64,000 nt of DNA from Brooklawnia sp963780175 (lineage in GTDB: Bacteria > Actinomycetota > Actinomycetes > Propionibacteriales > Propionibacteriaceae), in NCBI GenBank assembly GCA_963780175.1, contig CAWAAT010000005.1:22155-86154 (forward strand), read 5' to 3'. Made by a program: the position numbers and the translations under genes. Under the pieces are notes generated by a model, which saw only the letters and a program-made list of their open reading frames with translations, did not search any database and was not told where the DNA came from. Shown piece after piece: positions 16,378 to 25,822 of this stretch; positions within the stretch are counted from its first letter, which is position 1; every line of letters starts with the position of its first letter.

Positions 16378-17628
16378 TCATCCTAACGTGCCCGCCGGTG
16401 CGGCCACGGAGTGGACGCGCACCAGCGCCCAACGCAGCAGGACCGTCGAGGCCAGGTAACCCACCACCGAGGCGGCGATGAAGCCCGCCGTACCGCGAAC
16501 CGCCGCGTCCCCGGGAGTCAGGGCGATGGTCGCGATCGTGGCCGCGGCGGCCACGCCCCACGTGACAAGAGTCAACGAGTAGCGTTCCAGCGAGGTGAAG
16601 ACCGCCGCCTGCAGCAGGGCTCCGGCCAGCACGACGGTGACCCCGAGCAGCACCGCGACCATCTGGGACGTGGCCTGGTAGTTGGCGCCGAAGAGCAGCC
16701 GCACCGCCCACGGCCCGAGCAGGTAGCCGCCGGCAGCGGCGACCAGGCCGAGACCGATGACCCCCGCCAGGATCTTGCCCTGCAGGGCCAGGAGTTGGTC
16801 GCCGCGCCCCTCGTAGAGCGCCTTGGTCGTGGCGGGCACGATGAGGGCCTGCACCGGCGACAACAGGATGAGCGGAATGCGCGAGATCGTCACGATCGCG
16901 AAGAAGACGGCCAACCCCTGCGAGCTGCCGATGACCGCCGTGACGGTGGTGGGGTACCCGGTGATGAGCAGCGACAGCAGCCCATTGGCCACGGCCAGCA
17001 GTCCGATCCGTCGACCGGCCACCCGCCACGGTTCACGGTTGCGCGTCCAGTTCACCCCGGTGAAGGCGTGACGAACCACCGGGACCCAGCCGAACGAACC
17101 GACGACGACCGCCAGCACCGCCAGGGTGACCGACGGTTCGACATCGAGGAACATCAGCGTGAAGATGGCCACCACCCGCAGCCCGGCCTCGGCCACGATC
17201 ACGAACGCGTACCGCCCGACGCTACGGCGTCCCAGCAGGATGCCGCGCACCAGGAATTGCACCGAGAAGCCGGTCAGCGAGACGAACGTGAGGGCCACCA
17301 GCCACAGGCTGCCTCCGAAGACCCGGGAGCCGAGCGGCAGCATGGTCAGGACGCCGAGCGCCACCGCCGCGCCGAGCACCGCGATCAGGGCGAGCTGCCC
17401 GACGGAGCCCGGGACCGGTTCGCCCTTGGCCTGAGAGAGGGTGACCTGGCGGGAGGCCTCCTGTTCGATGACCGAGACGATGCTGCTGCCGGAGAAGACC
17501 ACGCCCCAGACCGCGACGAAGGCGGCGTTCTCGTCGAGGGTCAGCCAGCGCGCGACCGCACCGAGCAGGATGATCCCCAGCAGGCTGGAGCCGGCGAGGG
17601 CGATCCCGAAGACGCCAACAGCCCTCAT
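16378..17628 (-). CDS. Polysaccharide flippase (Wzx/MATE-like, MVF superfamily)
   Basis: A 416-residue protein, almost entirely hydrophobic, with about 12 membrane helices. The N-terminus GIALAGSSLLGIILLGAVARWL and the repeating two-bundle layout match lipid-linked oligosaccharide flippases. It likely moves a lipid-linked repeat or a glycolipid across the membrane, alongside the separate ABC exporter Wzm/Wzt. The start overlaps the stop of wecB (ATGA), so the two are coupled. It is too short and too far from the dnaA region to be the housekeeping MurJ, although that cannot be excluded by reading alone. Confidence 0.82.
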   Translation of the reverse strand: MRAVGVFGIALAGSSLLGIILLGAVARWLTLDENAAFVAVWGVVFSGSSIVSVIEQEASRQVTLSQAKGEPVPGSVGQLALIAVLGAAVALGVLTMLPLGSRVFGGSLWLVALTFVSLTGFSVQFLVRGILLGRRSVGRYAFVIVAEAGLRVVAIFTLMFLDVEPSVTLAVLAVVVGSFGWVPVVRHAFTGVNWTRNREPWRVAGRRIGLLAVANGLLSLLITGYPTTVTAVIGSSQGLAVFFAIVTISRIPLILLSPVQALIVPATTKALYEGRGDQLLALQGKILAGVIGLGLVAAAGGYLLGPWAVRLLFGANYQATSQMVAVLLGVTVVLAGALLQAAVFTSLERYSLTLVTWGVAAAATIATIALTPGDAAVRGTAGFIAASVVGYLASTVLLRWALVRVHSVAAPAGTLG

Positions 17629-18732
17629 CGTCCCGCAGCTGCGTAACGGGCGATCCGGTCGACGATCAGCCCGGACGGGTGGTACTTGTCAACGGTGGAT
17701 GGCCGCTTGTAGTCCTGCCAGTGGGCCAGGAATTCGTCGAGCGTCTCGAGGTTCAACTTGGTGAGAACGATGTTCTCGCCGAGGCCCTGGTGACGTTCGG
17801 TGCGCTCGCGGTGCACCGCACAAGGCACGCCAAGGGCCGCGCACTCCTCCTGCAGGCCGCCGGAGTCGGTGACCACCATGCTCGCTCGCATGAGGATTCC
17901 CAGGAACGCCGAGTAGGGCCGCTTGTCGACCCGGGTGAAGCGGTCGCTGAAGACGTGCTCGAGCCCGTACTCGTCGATCTTGGCGCGTTCGGAGTTGCCG
18001 ATCACCATGACCAGGGGCAGCGTCCTGGCGAACTCACGCAACCGCAGCAGGATGGCCTCGAAGTCAGACTTGCTCTGCACCAGCTCGAAGCGGTGCAGGG
18101 TGATCAACCCGAAGACCGGAGGAAGCTCGGGAACCGCCACCTCGGCACCACGGGCATGCCGGAGCGCGTCCACCACGGTGTTCGCGCCCGTGACGATGAC
18201 CTCTGCCTTGCCCTTCTTGACCCGGTAGGCGAGGTTGTCGTGTTCCCGTTCGGTGGGCGCGAAGTGCAGGGTGGCCAGACGTCCCACGATGCGACGGTTG
18301 AGTTCTTCGGGGAACGGGCTGCGGATACTGCCGCTGCGCAGACCGGCCTCGATGTGCGCGACGTCGGCGCCGAGCAGCCGGCCCAGAACGGCACCGATCA
18401 CGGTGGTGAAGGTGTCGCCGTGCACCAGGACGATGCCGTCGCGGCCCACCTCACGCTTCAGGGCCCGGACCTGGCGAAGGGTCGTCCACACGACGTTCGC
18501 CAACCAGCCGGGAACCTGGCTGACCCGGGCAACCGAGCTGTGGCGCACGTCCCGAGACCAGCTGGCGGTCGGGCTGGCGCACGCCCAGGTCGCCCAGCGT
18601 CTGGGTGACGCCCTCGACGTGCTGGCCGGTCGACCAGACGCGGTAGGGCAGGCCACGGCGCGACAGCTCCGCCAGCACGGGACCGATCTTGATGAACTCA
18701 GCGGTGGTTCCGGCTACAAAGACGATCGCCAC
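17625..18732 (-). pseudogene. wecB: UDP-N-acetylglucosamine 2-epimerase (WecB), one frameshift
   Basis: Two overlapping frames together give a full-length WecB-type epimerase of about 370 residues. The N-terminus (VAIVFVAGTTAEFIKIGPVL, STGQHVE) is read from GTG 18732 (AAGGAAGGG lies about 9 bases ahead; a TTG three codons earlier is weaker). The rest is in the next frame from about 18548: LVHGDTFTTVIGA, HIEAGLRSG, PFPEELNRR, VTDSGGLQEECAALGVPC. The change from one frame to the other needs one extra base to be removed near 18548-18558. A working enzyme would make UDP-ManNAc for wall polymer or linkage sugars. It is either an assembly error or a recent pseudogene. Confidence 0.82.
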
Positions 18733-18932
18733 GTGTCCCAACCCTTCCTTCGGCCGCTGCCTGGCAGCGAGAGGTTCGGTCCAACCATAGTTCAGATCCC
18801 GGGCACCCCGCAGCGCGCTGAGGGTGCCGGAGCGGCGTGCGGCCGCCGGCGATCGTCATCTCAGAAGCTGATATGTGGGTATCCGTGCCCTACACTCGAA
18901 ACGGCATTCGGTCTGCGAACAGGGGAAGTGCA

Positions 18933-20969
18933 ATGGCAACCAATGGAGTGCGTCGAACGGGTCTGCGGCGTGTGCTGACCGGACTGATCACCTTGTGCCT
19001 GGTGCTGGCAGGTGCGAATGCGCAGGCCTACACCCCACCCGTCGATTCTCCGTTCACCGACGTGGCGACCACCGATCCCGCCTACACCGAGATCGCCTGG
19101 ATGTGGGACGAGGGCATCTCGACAGGCTGGGATGACAAGACCTACCGGCCCACCCAGCAGGTCGACCGGGACGCCATGGCCGCGTTCTTCTACCGCTACA
19201 AGCAATCCCCGGCCTTCACGGCGCCCACCTCGCCATGCTTCACCGACATCACCACCAGCACCCAGTTCTACAAGGAAATGTGCTGGATGAAGTCCGAAGC
19301 CATCAGCACCGGATGGCCCGATGGCACCTACCGTCCGTGGACGCTCACCTACCGAGACGCGATGTCCGCGTTCCTCTACCGGGTCGCAGGATCGCCCAAC
19401 TACACGCCTCCAACCACCTCGCCGTTCAGCGACATCACTCCCACCACCCAGTTCTACAAGGAGATGACGTGGCTGGCCGAGAACGGCATCGCCACCGGTG
19501 TCGAGGACGGCACGTTCGACCCCTGGATCCCGGTGACCCGGTCGATGATGGCCACCTTCATGTACCGACTGGCCAACCCCGGCCCCGTCGAGCTGAGGGT
19601 CGTGACCTCGGCGTTGCCGGCCGCCGTGGTGGGTGTGCCCTACTCCGCATCCCTGGCCTCCTTCGGCGGTACCGCTCCCGTGACCTGGTCAGCCACCGGC
19701 CTGCCCGCCTGGGCGTCCCTCAGCCCGGACGGCCAGCTCAGCGGCACCCCGACCGCCCCCGCCCCAGCAGCACCCGTTGCTTTCACCGTGACCGACGCCA
19801 CGAGCGTGACCGCGTCGGCGAACCTGTCCGTGGAGGTCAGGGCGTTCGTCGACCCGTTGAGCATCACCACGACTGTGCTCCCTGGCGGCGTGACGGGCAC
19901 CCCCTACTCCGTCGTCCTCGCGGCTCAGGGCGGAATCGCCCCGTACACCTGGAGCGCCACCGGTCTACCGTCCGGCCTGAGCATCTCGAGCGACGGCCGG
20001 ATCAGCGGGACCCCGACCGCGGTGGGCAACCGCAACGTCGCCATCACCGTCACCGATGCCTCGAACACCACGTCGACGACCACTCTGGCCGTCACGGTGA
20101 TCGCACCGCTGTCCGTGGTCACCAACTCCCTTCCGACCAGTGTCGCCGGCATCCCCTACGGGGCAACCGTCTCGGCCCAGGGCGGGGTGCCCCCGTACCA
20201 GTGGTCGGCGACCGGACTTCCTGCCGGGCTGAGCATCTCGAGCAGCGGTCAGATCAGCGGCACGCCGTCGACGGCCGCCACCTCGTCGGTTCAGGTCACG
20301 GTTCGTGACTCGGCCGGCAAGCAGGCGTCCCGGACGCTGTCGCTGACCATCAGCGCCACCAACGACTGCGACGTGCTGCGCTGCATCGCCCTCACCTTCG
20401 ACGACGGCCCCGACACGTACTCCGACACCCTGCTGAACGCGTTGACCCGCGCCAAGGCGAAGGCGACCTTCTTCGATGTCGGTTCTCAGGTCAGGGCCAA
20501 TCCGGCCCCCGTGACCCGGAAGGCCAACGCCGGTATGGAGATCGGCGTGCATGGCTGGGACCACATCGACTACAGCCTCATGACGTACGGGTACAGCCTC
20601 TACGACTTCAACGCAGCCGCGTCCGCCATCGAGGACGCGACCGGTGACTGGCCCACGCTGTCGCGGCCCCCCTACGGCTTCTACGACAACGACGTGATCA
20701 ACGCCGCCGGAGACGCCGGCCTGGCCACGGTGTTGTGGACCGACAACACCTGGGACTACGAGTACACCGACGCGAACTCGCTGCGCTGGGACACCCTCGA
20801 CCTGGCGAGCCGCAACAGTGTGATGCTGATGCACGACGGGGTACCTGCGACTGCGTCCGCCATTGCCAACATCATCGCCGACCTGCAGGCCGAGGGCTAC
20901 ACGTTGGTGACGGTCTCCACGCTGATGGGCGGCGACGTGGAAACGCACGTCGTGCACTTCGAGGTCTGA
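18933..20969 (+). CDS. Cell-surface polysaccharide deacetylase with three SLH and three Ig-like repeats
   Basis: A 678-residue secreted protein. It has a signal peptide (about residues 1-30, ending ANAQA); three SLH domains (about 38-88, 100-152, 162-212, each with a PFTD-like start and a G(W/V)xDxTY/F core); three Ig-like putative-binding repeats (about 220-305, 308-390, 391-475; each with TWSATGLP and SGTP); then a NodB carbohydrate esterase domain (about 480-670). The NodB catalytic motifs are intact: TFDDGP, HGWDH, RPPYG, LMHDG. ATG 18933 has AGGGGAAG upstream. It should bind the wall polymer through the SLH domains and de-N-acetylate peptidoglycan or a wall glycan. The gene stands alone on the + strand among leftward genes. 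Confidence 0.92.
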   Translation: MATNGVRRTGLRRVLTGLITLCLVLAGANAQAYTPPVDSPFTDVATTDPAYTEIAWMWDEGISTGWDDKTYRPTQQVDRDAMAAFFYRYKQSPAFTAPTSPCFTDITTSTQFYKEMCWMKSEAISTGWPDGTYRPWTLTYRDAMSAFLYRVAGSPNYTPPTTSPFSDITPTTQFYKEMTWLAENGIATGVEDGTFDPWIPVTRSMMATFMYRLANPGPVELRVVTSALPAAVVGVPYSASLASFGGTAPVTWSATGLPAWASLSPDGQLSGTPTAPAPAAPVAFTVTDATSVTASANLSVEVRAFVDPLSITTTVLPGGVTGTPYSVVLAAQGGIAPYTWSATGLPSGLSISSDGRISGTPTAVGNRNVAITVTDASNTTSTTTLAVTVIAPLSVVTNSLPTSVAGIPYGATVSAQGGVPPYQWSATGLPAGLSISSSGQISGTPSTAATSSVQVTVRDSAGKQASRTLSLTISATNDCDVLRCIALTFDDGPDTYSDTLLNALTRAKAKATFFDVGSQVRANPAPVTRKANAGMEIGVHGWDHIDYSLMTYGYSLYDFNAAASAIEDATGDWPTLSRPPYGFYDNDVINAAGDAGLATVLWTDNTWDYEYTDANSLRWDTLDLASRNSVMLMHDGVPATASAIANIIADLQAEGYTLVTVSTLMGGDVETHVVHFEV

Positions 20970-20977
20970 AGGTCGCG

Positions 20978-22099
20978 ATGACAACGCCACGTCAGATCGC
21001 GGGACCATTCGGCGGGCCTCGTCGGCGTACCGTTAGCAGGTTCACGCTGGCGCTGGTGCTCCTGCCTTCCCTGGTCGTGACGGGGTGCGGGGGCAACAAG
21101 CCGGTGACTCCGAGCCCGTCGGCAACGAGCGCCAGCCCCACGACCCGGAGTGTCGAGCCTTCCGTGACCACGGCGGGCCCCACGCCCAGCACGACACGCG
21201 GGCCGGTCGGCGTGGCGGCGGTAGCCCGAACCTTCCCGGTCAGCAGACGTCCGGTGGCGGTGGCGGTCACTCCGGACGGTGCACAGTTGCTGGTGACCAG
21301 TCGGTTCGACAACACCGTGTCCTTCTACGACCTCGCCTCAGGCAGTCTTGTCGCGGCGGTTGCGGTGGGCGCCAGCCCGTCCGGGGTCGTCATCAGCCCG
21401 GACGGAGCCACGGCGTACGTGGCGAACAGCGGGGAGGGAACGGTGTCGGTGGTGGACGTCGCCAGCACCTCGGTGGTCGACTCCATCACGGTGGGGACGC
21501 GTCCCCTGCGGCTGGCGCTCTCGCCGGACGGGACCGCCCTGTACGTGACCAACAGCGTGGACGCCACCGTGTCGCTCATCGACACAGCCGCTCGTCAGGT
21601 GGTGGGGGTGGTCACCGTCGGTCTGCGACCCTCCGGCCTGGACGTCGACCCCGCCACCGGCAACGTGTGGGTGGTGAGCAGATCCGAGGGCACGGTGTCG
21701 GTCGTCGACCCCGCATCGCAAGGGCTGATCCAGGCGCTGGCCGTGGGGGTGGACCCTGTTGACGTCGCCATCGACCAGGCCACCGGCCTGGCCTACGTCA
21801 CCAATGCGGGAGACGCGTCGATCTCGGTGGTGAGCGTCGCCACCATGCGCACCGCCACGACGGTGCCCCTGTCGAACGGCCCCACGGTCGTGGCGGTCGA
21901 TGCGGGCCGGCAGGTCGCTTACGGCCTGGCCCTCAATGCGGTCTGGGTGCTCGACACGACGACCGCAGAGCTCGTCCGGGCCGTCACCGTGGGTGACGGG
22001 TCGTCCGGCATGACGCTGCATCCCGGCAGCGGATCGGTGTTCGTCATCGGTGCCGGAGACTCCGGCGAAGGCTGGGTGTCCGAGCTCACCGCTGGCTGA
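20978..22099 (+). CDS. YVTN-repeat beta-propeller lipoprotein
   Basis: A 373-residue protein with a lipoprotein signal (lipobox VVTGC, Cys37) and a Ser/Thr/Pro-rich linker to about residue 75. It is followed by about seven YncE/YVTN blades (repeats of the type SPDGxxAYVxNxxxxTVSVVD). This family folds as a surface beta-propeller and usually mediates binding rather than catalysis. It starts 8 bases after the SLH-deacetylase stop, so the two are probably co-transcribed and may act at the same surface site. No ligand can be named. Confidence 0.88.
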   Translation: MTTPRQIAGPFGGPRRRTVSRFTLALVLLPSLVVTGCGGNKPVTPSPSATSASPTTRSVEPSVTTAGPTPSTTRGPVGVAAVARTFPVSRRPVAVAVTPDGAQLLVTSRFDNTVSFYDLASGSLVAAVAVGASPSGVVISPDGATAYVANSGEGTVSVVDVASTSVVDSITVGTRPLRLALSPDGTALYVTNSVDATVSLIDTAARQVVGVVTVGLRPSGLDVDPATGNVWVVSRSEGTVSVVDPASQGLIQALAVGVDPVDVAIDQATGLAYVTNAGDASISVVSVATMRTATTVPLSNGPTVVAVDAGRQVAYGLALNAVWVLDTTTAELVRAVTVGDGSSGMTLHPGSGSVFVIGAGDSGEGWVSELTAG

Positions 22100-22952
22100 G
22101 CAGCCCGCGCAGATAGTCGCCGTAGCCCGACTTGGCCAACTCGTCGGCCCGTCTCAGCAGGGCCTCGTCGTCCAGCCAGCCGTTGCGCCAGGCGACCTCC
22201 TCGGGGCAGCCGACCTGCAGACCCTGGCGTGCCTGGATCGTGCGGACGAAGTTGGCCGCATCGTTGAGCGAGTCGAAGGTGCCGGTGTCGAGCCAGGCCG
22301 TGCCGCGCGGCAGGACCTCGACCTGCAGCTTGCCCAACTCCAGGTAGATGCGGTTGATGTCGGTGATCTCCAGCTCACCGCGCGCGCTGGGACGCAGGGT
22401 GCGGGCGTACTCGACGACGTCGTTGTCGTAGAAGTACAGACCGGGCACCGCCAGCTGCGATCGGGGCTTCAGCGGCTTCTCCTCGATCGAGATGGCCATC
22501 CCGAACTCGTTCACCTCGACGACCCCGTAGGCCTGCGGGTCGGCGACCCGGTAGCCGAAGATGGAGGCCCCGTCCACCTGGGTGCGGTTCCGCAGCCGGG
22601 TTCCCAGACCCGGCCCGAAGAAGATGTTGTCACCCAGGATCAGCGCCACGCTGTCCTGGCCGGCGAAGTCGGCACCGATGGTGAAGGCCTGCGCCAGGCC
22701 CTTCGGTTCGGGCTGCACCGCGAACTGCAGATTGATGCCGAAACCCCCGCCGTCACCCAGCAACCGGTGGAACGGCTCGGCGTCGTGCGGGGTGGTGATC
22801 ACCAGCACGTCCCTGATGCCCGCCAGCATCAAGGTCGACAGCGGATAGTAGATCATCGGCTTGTCGTAGACCGGCAGCAGCTGCTTGCTGGTGGCCACGG
22901 TGATGGGGTGCAGGCGGCTGCCGGTGCCCCCGGCCAGGATGATGCCGCGCAT
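22086..22952 (-). CDS. rmlA: Glucose-1-phosphate thymidylyltransferase
   Basis: The 288-residue enzyme makes dTDP-glucose from dTTP and glucose-1-phosphate, the first step to dTDP-rhamnose. The N-terminal nucleotide-binding loop is GGTGSRLHPIT (about residues 7-17), followed by SKQLLPVYDKPMIYYPLS, the ILGDNIFFG metal site, and EKPLKPRS. ATG 22952 is preceded by GAGAAGGGA; longer in-frame extension is not conserved-looking. The 3' end overlaps the stop of the oppositely oriented propeller gene by 14 bases. It is the last gene of the rmlB-rmlCD-rmlA operon. Confidence 0.96.
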   Translation of the reverse strand: MRGIILAGGTGSRLHPITVATSKQLLPVYDKPMIYYPLSTLMLAGIRDVLVITTPHDAEPFHRLLGDGGGFGINLQFAVQPEPKGLAQAFTIGADFAGQDSVALILGDNIFFGPGLGTRLRNRTQVDGASIFGYRVADPQAYGVVEVNEFGMAISIEEKPLKPRSQLAVPGLYFYDNDVVEYARTLRPSARGELEITDINRIYLELGKLQVEVLPRGTAWLDTGTFDSLNDAANFVRTIQARQGLQVGCPEEVAWRNGWLDDEALLRRADELAKSGYGDYLRGLLSQR

Positions 22953-22966
22953 GACGATGTCCCTTC

Positions 22967-24409
22967 TCACGACTGCGTTGGGGTGCTGACCCCAAGGTAT
23001 TCCTGGAGTCGCTGATCGGCCGGCGCGGGCACGAACCCGGTCGACATGATCTTCGTCAGGTCGAGGGTGGAGTTCAACGGACGCGGAGCGGCCGGCTTTC
23101 CGGCGAAGTACTCCTCGGTGCTGACGGCGCGCACCCGGCACGGGTCGTGGCCCTTCAGCTCGAACACCCTGGCAGCGATCTGGTGCCAGCTGATCGGCTC
23201 CCCGGTGTTCGACATGTTGTAGGTGCCGAACTCGGCTCCGGTTTCCAGCAGGTGGATGATGCCCGCGGCGAGGTCGACGGTGAAGGTCAGGCGGCCGACC
23301 TGGTCGTCCACCACGGCTGGGTCGACGCCCTTGCCGGCCAGCGTCGCCATCGTTGCGACGAAGTTCTTGCCGTCGCCGACGACCCAACTCGTGCGCACCA
23401 GGTAGTGCTTCGGCACCCCGGCGACCGCCGCGTCCCCACCGGCCTTCGACTGGCCGTAGACGCCCAGCGGGCTGGGGGCCTCGTCCTCGGTGTGCGGCAC
23501 CTGGGTGCCGTCGAAGACGTACTCACTCGAGACGTGCACCAGCGTCAAGTGGTGGGTGGACGCCGCCCTGGCCAGGTTGGCAGGCCCGGTCGCGTTCGCC
23601 AGCCACGCCGCCGGCCGTCCCTGCTCGGTCTCGGCGCCGTCCACGTTCGTCCAACCGGCGGCGTTGATGATCACGTCGTAGGCCGACCAGTCCATCTGGG
23701 CCATCTGGCGGGCATCGGAGATGTCGACATCCGGCAGCCCCGCGCCGGTGGGCTGGTAGCCGGCCTGCGGGAGTTGGCGCATGAGTTCGCGTCCCAACTG
23801 GCCGTCGGCGCCGGTCACCAGCACTCGCCTGCCGCCCTGCACCGGTGCGGGGAACGGCGTCACGTCGGCCAGCCGCGGGTGGGCCTTGTCCTTGTCGGAC
23901 AGGATGGCCTCGTCCAACGGGATCGGCCAGTCGATCGCCACCGTCTCGTCGGCAAGGTTGAGGTTGGTGTACTTCGCGTCCGGGCTCCAGTGGGCGTTCA
24001 CCAGGTAGGTGTAGGCGGTGTTCGGTTCGAGGGTCTGGTACGAATTGCCGACCCCCTTGGGGACGTAGACCGCGACACTCGGGTCGATCTCGCAGGTGTA
24101 GATGGCCCCGAAGCTGTCACCCTCACGCAGGTCGACCCAGGCGCCGAAGACGCGTCCGGTGGCCACCGAGATGAACTTGTCCCACGGCTCGGCATGGATG
24201 CCCCGGGTGACCCCCACCGCGCCGTTGAACGAGATGTTGTTCTGCACCGGGCCGAGGTCGGGCAGGCCCAGAGCCACCATCTTCTCGCGCTGCCAGTTCT
24301 CCTTGAACCAGCCGCGGTTGTCGGCGTGCACCGTCAGGTCGATGCGCAGCAACCCCGGGATGGGGGTCTGCGTGACGGTCAGCGGCTTGCCGGCCTCGAT
24401 CTCGGCCAT
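22967..24409 (-). CDS. Fused dTDP-4-dehydrorhamnose 3,5-epimerase and reductase (RmlC-RmlD)
   Basis: A 480-residue bifunctional protein that carries out the last two steps of dTDP-L-rhamnose synthesis. Residues about 1-190 are an RmlC-like cupin (DNRGWFKENWQ, HAEPWDKF, VGNSYQTLEPN). Residues about 195-480 are an RmlD reductase with the NADP-binding VTGADGQLGREL, the SSEYVFDG Ser, and the catalytic YGQSK pair. The fusion is a known arrangement in several Actinobacteria. ATG 24409 gives the conserved start; it sits 11 bases after rmlB and 14 before rmlA. Both active sites look intact, although the RmlC catalytic His should be confirmed by alignment. Confidence 0.93.
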   Translation of the reverse strand: MAEIEAGKPLTVTQTPIPGLLRIDLTVHADNRGWFKENWQREKMVALGLPDLGPVQNNISFNGAVGVTRGIHAEPWDKFISVATGRVFGAWVDLREGDSFGAIYTCEIDPSVAVYVPKGVGNSYQTLEPNTAYTYLVNAHWSPDAKYTNLNLADETVAIDWPIPLDEAILSDKDKAHPRLADVTPFPAPVQGGRRVLVTGADGQLGRELMRQLPQAGYQPTGAGLPDVDISDARQMAQMDWSAYDVIINAAGWTNVDGAETEQGRPAAWLANATGPANLARAASTHHLTLVHVSSEYVFDGTQVPHTEDEAPSPLGVYGQSKAGGDAAVAGVPKHYLVRTSWVVGDGKNFVATMATLAGKGVDPAVVDDQVGRLTFTVDLAAGIIHLLETGAEFGTYNMSNTGEPISWHQIAARVFELKGHDPCRVRAVSTEEYFAGKPAAPRPLNSTLDLTKIMSTGFVPAPADQRLQEYLGVSTPTQS

Positions 24410-24420
24410 GGTGCGCGTCC

Positions 24421-25419
24421 TCACTGGCCCTGGGCGGCGTACTTGGCCTCGACGGCGGCCTTCTGCGGACGCCACCACGCCTCGTTGGCCCGGTACCAGT
24501 CGATGGTGGCGGCCAGGCCGGCGTCGAAGTCGCGGTAGGTGGGCTGCCAACCGAGTTCGGTACGCAGTTTGGTGGCGTCGATGGCGTACCGCAGGTCGTG
24601 ACCGGGACGGTCGTTGACGTGGTCGTAGGCGTCGGCCGGGTGACCCATCAGCGTCAGGATTTGCTCGATGACGGTCTGGTTGTTCTTCTCACCGTCGGCG
24701 CCGATCAGGTAGGTCTCGCCGATCTCGCCGGCCGCCAGGATGCGCAGCACCGCCGAGTTGTGGTCGTCCACATGGATCCAGTCACGCACGTTCAGGCCCT
24801 GGCCGTACAGCTTGGGCCGGATGCCGTCGATGACGTTGGTGATCTGGCGGGGGATGAACTTCTCGACGTGCTGGCGAGGCCCGTAGTTGTTCGAGCAGTT
24901 GCTGAGCGTCGCCCGGACGTCGAAGCTGCGGGCCCAGGCGCGCACTAGGTGGTCGGAGCCGGCCTTGGACGCCGAGTAGGGGCTGGACGGCCGGTAGCCG
25001 GTGGTCTCGTGGAACTTCTCCGGGTCATCCAGTTCCAGGTCACCGTAGACCTCGTCGGTGCTGATGTGGTGGTAGCGCACGTCGTGCTTGCGCACCGCCT
25101 CCAGCAGCGCGAAGGTGCCGTACAGGTTGGTGGTGATGAACGGCTCGGGATTGTTCAGCGAGTTGTCGTTGTGCGACTCGGCGGCGAAGTGCACCACGGC
25201 CTCGACGCGTCCCACCAGTTCGTCGACCAGACCACGGTCACAGATGTCACCGTGCACGAACTCGTAGCGGTCGTCGGGCAGGCCTGCCAGGGACGCCGGG
25301 TTGCCGGCGTAGGTCAGCTTGTCCAGCACAACCACCGTGTCATCGGTGCTCGCCAGCACCATGCGGACGAAGTTGGAACCGATGAAGCCGGCACCCCCGG
25401 TGACCAGAAGTCTGCTCAT
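24421..25419 (-). CDS. rmlB: dTDP-glucose 4,6-dehydratase
   Basis: A 332-residue extended SDR that converts dTDP-glucose to dTDP-4-keto-6-deoxyglucose. The NAD-binding VTGGAGFIGSNF is at residues 6-17, the HISTDEVYGDL active-site Asp-Glu pair is around residue 120, and the catalytic YSASKAGSDHL Tyr-x3-Lys lies near 150. It is the first gene of the leftward rml operon. Its product feeds the RmlC-RmlD fusion immediately downstream. No regulatory element was recognised in the short upstream gap shared with the acylphosphatase end. Confidence 0.97.
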   Translation of the reverse strand: MSRLLVTGGAGFIGSNFVRMVLASTDDTVVVLDKLTYAGNPASLAGLPDDRYEFVHGDICDRGLVDELVGRVEAVVHFAAESHNDNSLNNPEPFITTNLYGTFALLEAVRKHDVRYHHISTDEVYGDLELDDPEKFHETTGYRPSSPYSASKAGSDHLVRAWARSFDVRATLSNCSNNYGPRQHVEKFIPRQITNVIDGIRPKLYGQGLNVRDWIHVDDHNSAVLRILAAGEIGETYLIGADGEKNNQTVIEQILTLMGHPADAYDHVNDRPGHDLRYAIDATKLRTELGWQPTYRDFDAGLAATIDWYRANEAWWRPQKAAVEAKYAAQGQ

Positions 25420-25456
25420 GAGGCCACGCTACCGATACTTGGCTGGTTGGGCACCC

Positions 25457-25738
25457 TCAGGCATCCGCGGTCACCCGGAAGCCGGTCAACCCGGCCGGCA
25501 ACTCATCATGCCTGCTCACGCCGGCGACGTGGGCGAAACCCGGGCCCTCGGCCAGCCACTCGAGCATCTTCTGGACGTCGGCAGCCGGGCCCTCCAACCA
25601 CGCCTCCACCGAACCGTCCCCCCGGTTGCGCACCCACCCGGCCAGCCCCAGATCAGTGGCCTGCCGCAGCGTGGAGTAGCGGAAGCCGACGCCCTGCACC
25701 CAGCCGCGCACCACCACCCGCACAGCGCGAATCGCCAT
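25457..25738 (-). CDS. acyP: Acylphosphatase
   Basis: The 93-residue cytoplasmic enzyme hydrolyses acyl phosphates such as acetyl phosphate and 1,3-bisphosphoglycerate. The fold's hallmark phosphate loop, VRGWVQGVGFR (residues 8-18) with its catalytic Arg, and GWVRNRGDGSVEAWLEG, carrying the catalytic Asn, are both present. ATG 25738 gives the family length. It stands 37 bases beyond the rmlB start and is divergent from the L,D-transpeptidase, so it probably has its own promoter. Confidence 0.94.
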   Translation of the reverse strand: MAIRAVRVVVRGWVQGVGFRYSTLRQATDLGLAGWVRNRGDGSVEAWLEGPAADVQKMLEWLAEGPGFAHVAGVSRHDELPAGLTGFRVTADA

Positions 25739-25822
25739 GGGCCCATGGTGCCCGGTCGCGGCCGCACGCGCAGGGGATTCGACGCCTGCTGACCTAGAAT
25801 GGCCGGGACGAAGGGAGAACCC

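Noticed and set aside
16378..17628. Flippase gene as the missing MurJ
   Set aside because: It is about 416 residues with roughly 12 helices and lies in a polysaccharide operon coupled to wecB, which suits a Wzx-like protein better than the longer 14-helix MurJ.
18733..18741. TTG start for wecB at 18741
   Set aside because: The purine-rich ribosome site abuts TTG with no spacing but lies at a normal distance from GTG 18732.
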